From an uncultured Lachnospiraceae bacterium (GTDB lineage: Bacteria > Bacillota > Clostridia > Lachnospirales > Lachnospiraceae), in NCBI GenBank assembly GCA_910579615.1, contig CAJTUA010000023.1:1-24654 (forward strand): a stretch of DNA of 24,654 bases. Reading direction: 5' to 3'. Shown piece by piece: positions 21,047 through 24,654 of the stretch; positions within the stretch are counted from its first letter, which is position 1; each line of letters starts with the position of its first letter. The position numbers and the translations under genes are program-made. The notes beneath the pieces are model-generated. The model made no database searches. It saw only the letters and a program-made list of their open reading frames with translations, and was not told the origin of the DNA.

Positions 21047-23947
21047 CTATTCGGTTACAGAAAGCCCAAACTCTTTGCGCTTCTTTGTCAGCTCTTCGTT
21101 GATGGTTCTCGTGTAGTCAAGCAGCGTCTCGCGCGGGTCTTCGTTTGCCGTGACAACCTTGCGGACTGCGTTGACCAGATGCCTTGAGGTATAGTAGCTG
21201 CCCGGGACTTCCGGCGTTCCCCTCGTCCACGACCACTGTTCCCTTAAAACTTTCATCTGCTTGCTGCTCCACGCAAGCCCCTCAAATGCATCGCGGTTTG
21301 CTGTTGCATACCGCGCGGAAGAACCCATGACACTCTCAAGCTCGCGCCCAAAGCGCAGCTGTGTTTCGGCAGATGCCCACCACTTCATGAACTGCCATGC
21401 CTTCTCTTCGTCCTTCGCGCCCTGCAGCATCATCGAGCAGTTGCCCCACGAGTTCGCGGAGTGGTCAATCGTACCGTCCTCCTTGACAGTTCCCGGAATC
21501 AGGGTGAAATCCCATAGCCCGCGGATTTCCGGCGCAAATACGACAAGTGTATTATATGTGCTGTATGAGCTGATACCAATCGGCATTTCGCCCGAACGGA
21601 AACGGTTTACGAAATTGTAAAGCGTCGGCACTTTGTAATGCGTGAAGAACCTTGTGTGCATCTCGAACGCCTTGACACCCGGCTCCTCGTCAATCTGCGT
21701 CGATTCGCCCGTGCCGTTGTAAAGCACACCGCCATTCTGGAACAAAAGATCCATCAGGTTCGTCAAATCCGGTGCCGCCGTGTTATTGTACACGCTCGGG
21801 ATACCTACGCTCATGTTGTTCTGCTGGACAATTGGCAGCATGTTGATGAACTCATCCCATGTTTCCGGGATTTCCAGCCCAAGCTCCTCCATAATGTCGG
21901 AGCGGTAGAACAATACATTGTAATTCTGTGTCTCCGGAAGCCCGTAAATGCCGCCGTTGAACTGGTATGGCGCGTAAGCGCTCGGGTAGTAGTGGGAGAG
22001 TACCTCGTCAATCCCATCAAACTTTGAGAGGTCAACCGAGGCATTGCGCAACGCGTAATTGACCGGCTCGCCGGATCCTACGGAAAGTGCCACGTCAGGA
22101 CCTGTGCCCGCTACCGTTGCCGGAAGGAGCGTGCCCGCCTCAACAAGTTTTACATTGACACCGATGCCATACTCCGGTGTGAACGTATCGTCAATCATGG
22201 TCTTTAAAATCGTGCTCTGGTCACGTCCGGAAAGCATCCAGACGGTAATCGCCTCGTCCTCGCTGTAAATATTTCCGAGCGAGTTGTAATCTTCGGTGAA
22301 GGAGGAGATGAAGGAACGCAGCTCGTGCCCTGCCTTCTTTAAGAAGGTCTCCTTTGCTGCCGTCACTTCATGCCCTGCCGCTGCCACAACAATGTAGTCG
22401 ATATCTAACGGTGCCTCGGAGAGCGTCTGGATGGACGTACCGAGCGAACTGATGTTCTCTTTAAAATTCTTTAAGGTCGGCGGAATCTTATCCGGATTTT
22501 TCACGAAGCGCTCAAGCTGCGTTGCCAATGTCTGTGTCGCGGCAATCTGGGAAGCCTTCTGCCCGGAGTATGCCACAATCTCATCCACCATGCGGTAAAG
22601 GCGCTTGCTCTCAAGCCCCATCGCTTCAATCACTTCCGGATATACCTTTGCAAGCTGATAATCGCGGAACTCATCCGGCTCCGTGCCGGTCAGCACAAGA
22701 ATCTTGCGGTACATCTGGTTCAGGCGGAAAACACTGTCTTCCATATCGTTTAAGATGTTGCCAAGCTCCCCGAGCGTCACCTCAAGGCGGATGGTGTGCG
22801 TGCCCGCTGTCAATGCAAACTGGTACGGATTGCCGTCCCCATCCGAAAGGGTAAGCATATCCCACGCGTTGTTGTACTGGAACGCAATCGCGGAAACCTC
22901 TTTGAACGGAATCGAGCCGTCAATGTAGAGTGCACGGTTGGATACAAAACCACGCTGGTAATTCTGGCGTCCCTTGATGGAAATTTCATACAGGCCATCC
23001 TCCGGCACCGTGATATCCCACTCAATCCACTGGCCGGAAACCTTCCACGCCTCGCCGCCAATCATGTTTAACTTAATCTTTGCCGAGCTGTACGGCTCCG
23101 TCGTCGAGGAGGAGCGGTCATAGGTCGCGTACAGCGACGGGGTGGAGCGGTAGGTTGAATCCTCCCCCTGCACCTTCTGCTCAAAACCTGTGTCCGTGTT
23201 GTTGTATGTATTCTTATCCACTGCCGCGATATACGACGCGTAATCCGGCTGTTCATTTATCGCCGCGACAACGATGCGGCGGATAACCATCGGCTCATTG
23301 ACCGACTCAAGCGTAATTGTGTTCGCGCCCGCCTCAAAATAATACTGGTACGGCTCCGTGAAATACCCCATGTAATCCTTGAAGTATGCACTCTGCCAAC
23401 GCGGGATTTCGACCTGTGTCGGGCGGATTTCATTGCCCTGGTTATCCTCGCGGACTTCATTCTTGTCGCCCCATACCCTCGAAAAAGCAAGGTCATCGGA
23501 ACCCGTGAACGGAAGGCTGCCGTTAATGTAAAATGCTCTCTCGATGTCAACACCGCGCGAGGCAATCGGATAATATTCGATGTACATATTGTACAGACCG
23601 CTCTCCGGAATCTGCACGGACCATGTCACACTGGCCTCATCGTCCATGTGCAGCACTTTTTCCTCGCCCTCGTAATTGTTTTCCACACGGACACCCACAG
23701 CATCCGTATACTGGAACAAATCCACTTCCACATCTGCGGAAGGTTTTGCCTTCTCTCCCCATGTCAGCAGGTATTTCGCATAAGTATTATCACGGCTTAC
23801 GCCCTGCACGTCACTGTCGAGATCGTATCCCGCGTATTTATCATGGTAATCGTCCACCTGATTCAGCTTGCGGTACACAACGAACGCTGCAATCAGGGCA
23901 ATGACGATAACCGATATCAGGATAACCTTTTTCTTTTTCCCAGGCAT
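21047..23947 (-). CDS. Large membrane-anchored solute-binding protein with two sugar-binding-like beta modules
   Basis: The product is 966 aa from ATG 23947, which has GGAGAGGG upstream and opens an N-terminal anchor (GKKKKVILISVIVIALIAAF). The ATG at 24055 adds 36 residues that read through an inverted repeat and is rejected. There is no lipobox. Two similar beta modules follow: about 104-230 (IPESGLYNMYIEYYPI ... RAFYINGSLPF, Tyr/Trp-rich) and about 300-400 (VPEDGLYEISIKGRQN ... RALYIDGSIPF ... GTHTIRLEV). These recall carbohydrate-binding or GBD-like sandwiches. A helical segment spans about 400-560. The extracellular family-1-like binding domain covers about 565-940, with NVLFYRSDIMEELGLEIPET WDEFI and WQFMKWWASAETQLRFGREL. 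It is about twice the length of a usual sugar-binding protein. It should capture long or branched glycan fragments for the permeases encoded directly after it. Confidence 0.85.
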   Translation of the reverse strand: MPGKKKKVILISVIVIALIAAFVVYRKLNQVDDYHDKYAGYDLDSDVQGVSRDNTYAKYLLTWGEKAKPSADVEVDLFQYTDAVGVRVENNYEGEEKVLHMDDEASVTWSVQIPESGLYNMYIEYYPIASRGVDIERAFYINGSLPFTGSDDLAFSRVWGDKNEVREDNQGNEIRPTQVEIPRWQSAYFKDYMGYFTEPYQYYFEAGANTITLESVNEPMVIRRIVVAAINEQPDYASYIAAVDKNTYNNTDTGFEQKVQGEDSTYRSTPSLYATYDRSSSTTEPYSSAKIKLNMIGGEAWKVSGQWIEWDITVPEDGLYEISIKGRQNYQRGFVSNRALYIDGSIPFKEVSAIAFQYNNAWDMLTLSDGDGNPYQFALTAGTHTIRLEVTLGELGNILNDMEDSVFRLNQMYRKILVLTGTEPDEFRDYQLAKVYPEVIEAMGLESKRLYRMVDEIVAYSGQKASQIAATQTLATQLERFVKNPDKIPPTLKNFKENISSLGTSIQTLSEAPLDIDYIVVAAAGHEVTAAKETFLKKAGHELRSFISSFTEDYNSLGNIYSEDEAITVWMLSGRDQSTILKTMIDDTFTPEYGIGVNVKLVEAGTLLPATVAGTGPDVALSVGSGEPVNYALRNASVDLSKFDGIDEVLSHYYPSAYAPYQFNGGIYGLPETQNYNVLFYRSDIMEELGLEIPETWDEFINMLPIVQQNNMSVGIPSVYNNTAAPDLTNLMDLLFQNGGVLYNGTGESTQIDEEPGVKAFEMHTRFFTHYKVPTLYNFVNRFRSGEMPIGISSYSTYNTLVVFAPEIRGLWDFTLIPGTVKEDGTIDHSANSWGNCSMMLQGAKDEEKAWQFMKWWASAETQLRFGRELESVMGSSARYATANRDAFEGLAWSSKQMKVLREQWSWTRGTPEVPGSYYTSRHLVNAVRKVVTANEDPRETLLDYTRTINEELTKKRKEFGLSVTE

Positions 23948-23981
23948 ATCTTTATCCCTCTCCTTTTCCCAGAATGTCGTT

Positions 23982-24017
23982 TGTGTATTTTGCATAATTC
24001 CCAATGCAAAATACACA
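23982..24017. promoter_or_regulatory. 14-bp perfect inverted repeat upstream of the locus's first gene
   Basis: TGTGTATTTTGCAT and ATGCAAAATACACA are perfect complements separated by 8 bp, ending 35 bp upstream of the start codon at 23947. The position suits a repressor/activator operator or a leader hairpin controlling the whole locus. I could not identify the promoter itself. Confidence 0.65.
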
Positions 24018-24296
24018 CTTTTTTTGCTATCTGTTTTTAGTTTACCATTTTTCATTGCGTTTTTCCTATCATTTATTGCTAATTCTACTTCATAACTTGC
24101 TGAAAATTGCTTCTTTTGTGATTGTTTCTGTACTTTTTACCGTCCAAAAAATACAATCTGTATAATTTCCCCATTCATCCCAATCCTTGTTTTCAATATT
24201 TTAGTCAATAATATCCTGATTTCGAAATGTTTTTTTGTTCAGTTTTACAATCATAGTTTTCCAGCACGATTCGCAATATTTGAACCGAAATTTTGT
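24018..24296. other. AT-rich intergenic DNA upstream of the transport operon
   Basis: About 280 bp with no credible coding frame. It should hold the minus-strand promoter of the large operon, but only weak candidates are visible (for example TAAAAT preceded at 18 bp by TTTCGA), so none is annotated. It separates the operon from the plus-strand promoter and repeat array at the window's right edge. Confidence 0.5.
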
Positions 24297-24325
24297 TTTA
24301 CAGCAAAATCCAAGAAGGTTATAAT
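24297..24325 (+). promoter_or_regulatory. Near-consensus plus-strand promoter facing the tandem repeat array
   Basis: TTTACA (24297-24302) and a perfect TATAAT (24320-24325) are spaced by exactly 17 bp. Transcription would start near 24332 and run directly into the repeat array from 24380, with no open reading frame in between. Confidence 0.7.
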
Positions 24326-24356
24326 GGAAGTAACGTATTTTTATATAATGTTAAGT

Positions 24357-24654
24357 AGCCTATGCGGTACTCATAACCAGCATATGCCCGGACACCTCCC
24401 CAGTGGGATTTCCGGGAGCTGTGCGAGTGGAAATCCCACTGCCGGTTGTTGGGGGTGGGAGGGCATATGCGGGACTCAATCAGCATATGCCCGGACACTC
24501 CCCAGTGGGATTTCCGGGAGCTGTGCGAGTGGAAATCCCACTGCCGGTTGTTGGGGGTGGGAGGGCATATGCGGGACTCAATCAGCATATGCCCGGACAC
24601 TCCCCAGTGGGATTTCCGGGAGCTGTGCGAGTGGAAATCCCACTGCCGGTTGTT
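24357..24654. repeat. Tandem array of 102/103-bp units, each a nested inverted repeat
   Basis: Units start at 24380 (103 bp), 24483 (102 bp) and 24585 (cut by the window end). A degraded trace of an earlier copy lies at 24357-24377. Within each unit, outer 10-bp arms GCATATGCCC/GGGCATATGC enclose inner 13-bp arms CAGTGGGATTTCC/GGAAATCCCACTG with a 15-nt loop. Units are joined by the 12-nt linker GGGACTCAATCA. Apart from the one extra C in the first unit, copies are identical over the visible length. The minus-strand frame that runs through it exists because 102 is a multiple of three; I do not regard it as a gene. Confidence 0.9.

Noticed and set aside
24319..24600. Minus-strand frame of 93 aa with perfect 34-residue repeats
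   Set aside because: It exists only because the 102-bp repeat length is divisible by three. The sequence is constrained by inverted repeats, has no convincing ribosome binding site, and has unusual composition (His, Ser, Arg, Trp).
24357..24654. CRISPR array
   Set aside because: Units are about 102 bp and contiguous, with a constant 12-nt linker instead of unique spacers, and no cas genes are present.

Overview
This window looks like a chromosomal segment from a Lachnospiraceae-type Firmicute (class Clostridia), probably a gut or rumen xylan degrader. The reasons are strong AGGAGG-type ribosome binding sites, lipoprotein signal peptides with acidic/Thr-Pro linkers, sugar ABC importers lacking their own ATPase, a GH10 xylanase next to a GH3 beta-xylosidase-like enzyme, and the DUF5696/Yip1/NHL gene set that I associate with such genomes. 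The taxonomic call is inference; no rRNA or other marker gene is present.

Left part (1-6.7 kb): a mixed accessory region. On the plus strand are an unidentified small Cys-rich protein, a class I SAM methyltransferase translationally coupled to a membrane-anchored CapA-like protein, the C-terminal scrap of an IS5-type transposase, and a two-helix membrane protein with a TPR-like tail. On the minus strand are a DUF4375-like protein, a run of decayed fragments (an XRE-regulator C-terminus, a frameshifted unknown gene, an orphan C-terminal fragment), and a secreted protein with an internal 41-residue duplication and a near-consensus promoter.

Main part (6.8-24.0 kb, all minus strand, transcribed right to left): a polysaccharide locus. 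From upstream to downstream it holds a 966-aa membrane-anchored solute-binding protein with two sugar-binding-like beta modules, two permeases, a secreted NHL-propeller/TPR membrane protein, a Yip1-family membrane protein, a DUF5696 lipoprotein, and two more permeases. An internal promoter follows, with a leader carrying two strong hairpins, then a lipoprotein solute-binding protein and a large terminator. Last come a secreted GH10 endo-xylanase lipoprotein and a cytoplasmic GH3 enzyme closed by a terminator. The likely scheme is that xylan is cut at the cell surface by GH10, oligosaccharides are bound by the two solute-binding proteins, imported through two permease pairs energised by an ATPase encoded elsewhere, and trimmed inside by GH3. 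The NHL, Yip1 and DUF5696 proteins form an uncharacterised envelope module lying between the two permease pairs.

Right edge (24.3-24.65 kb): a tandem array of 102/103-bp units, each a nested inverted repeat, sits just downstream of a near-consensus plus-strand promoter. It is cut by the window end. This array and the DUF5696/Yip1/NHL module are the most interesting unexplained items.
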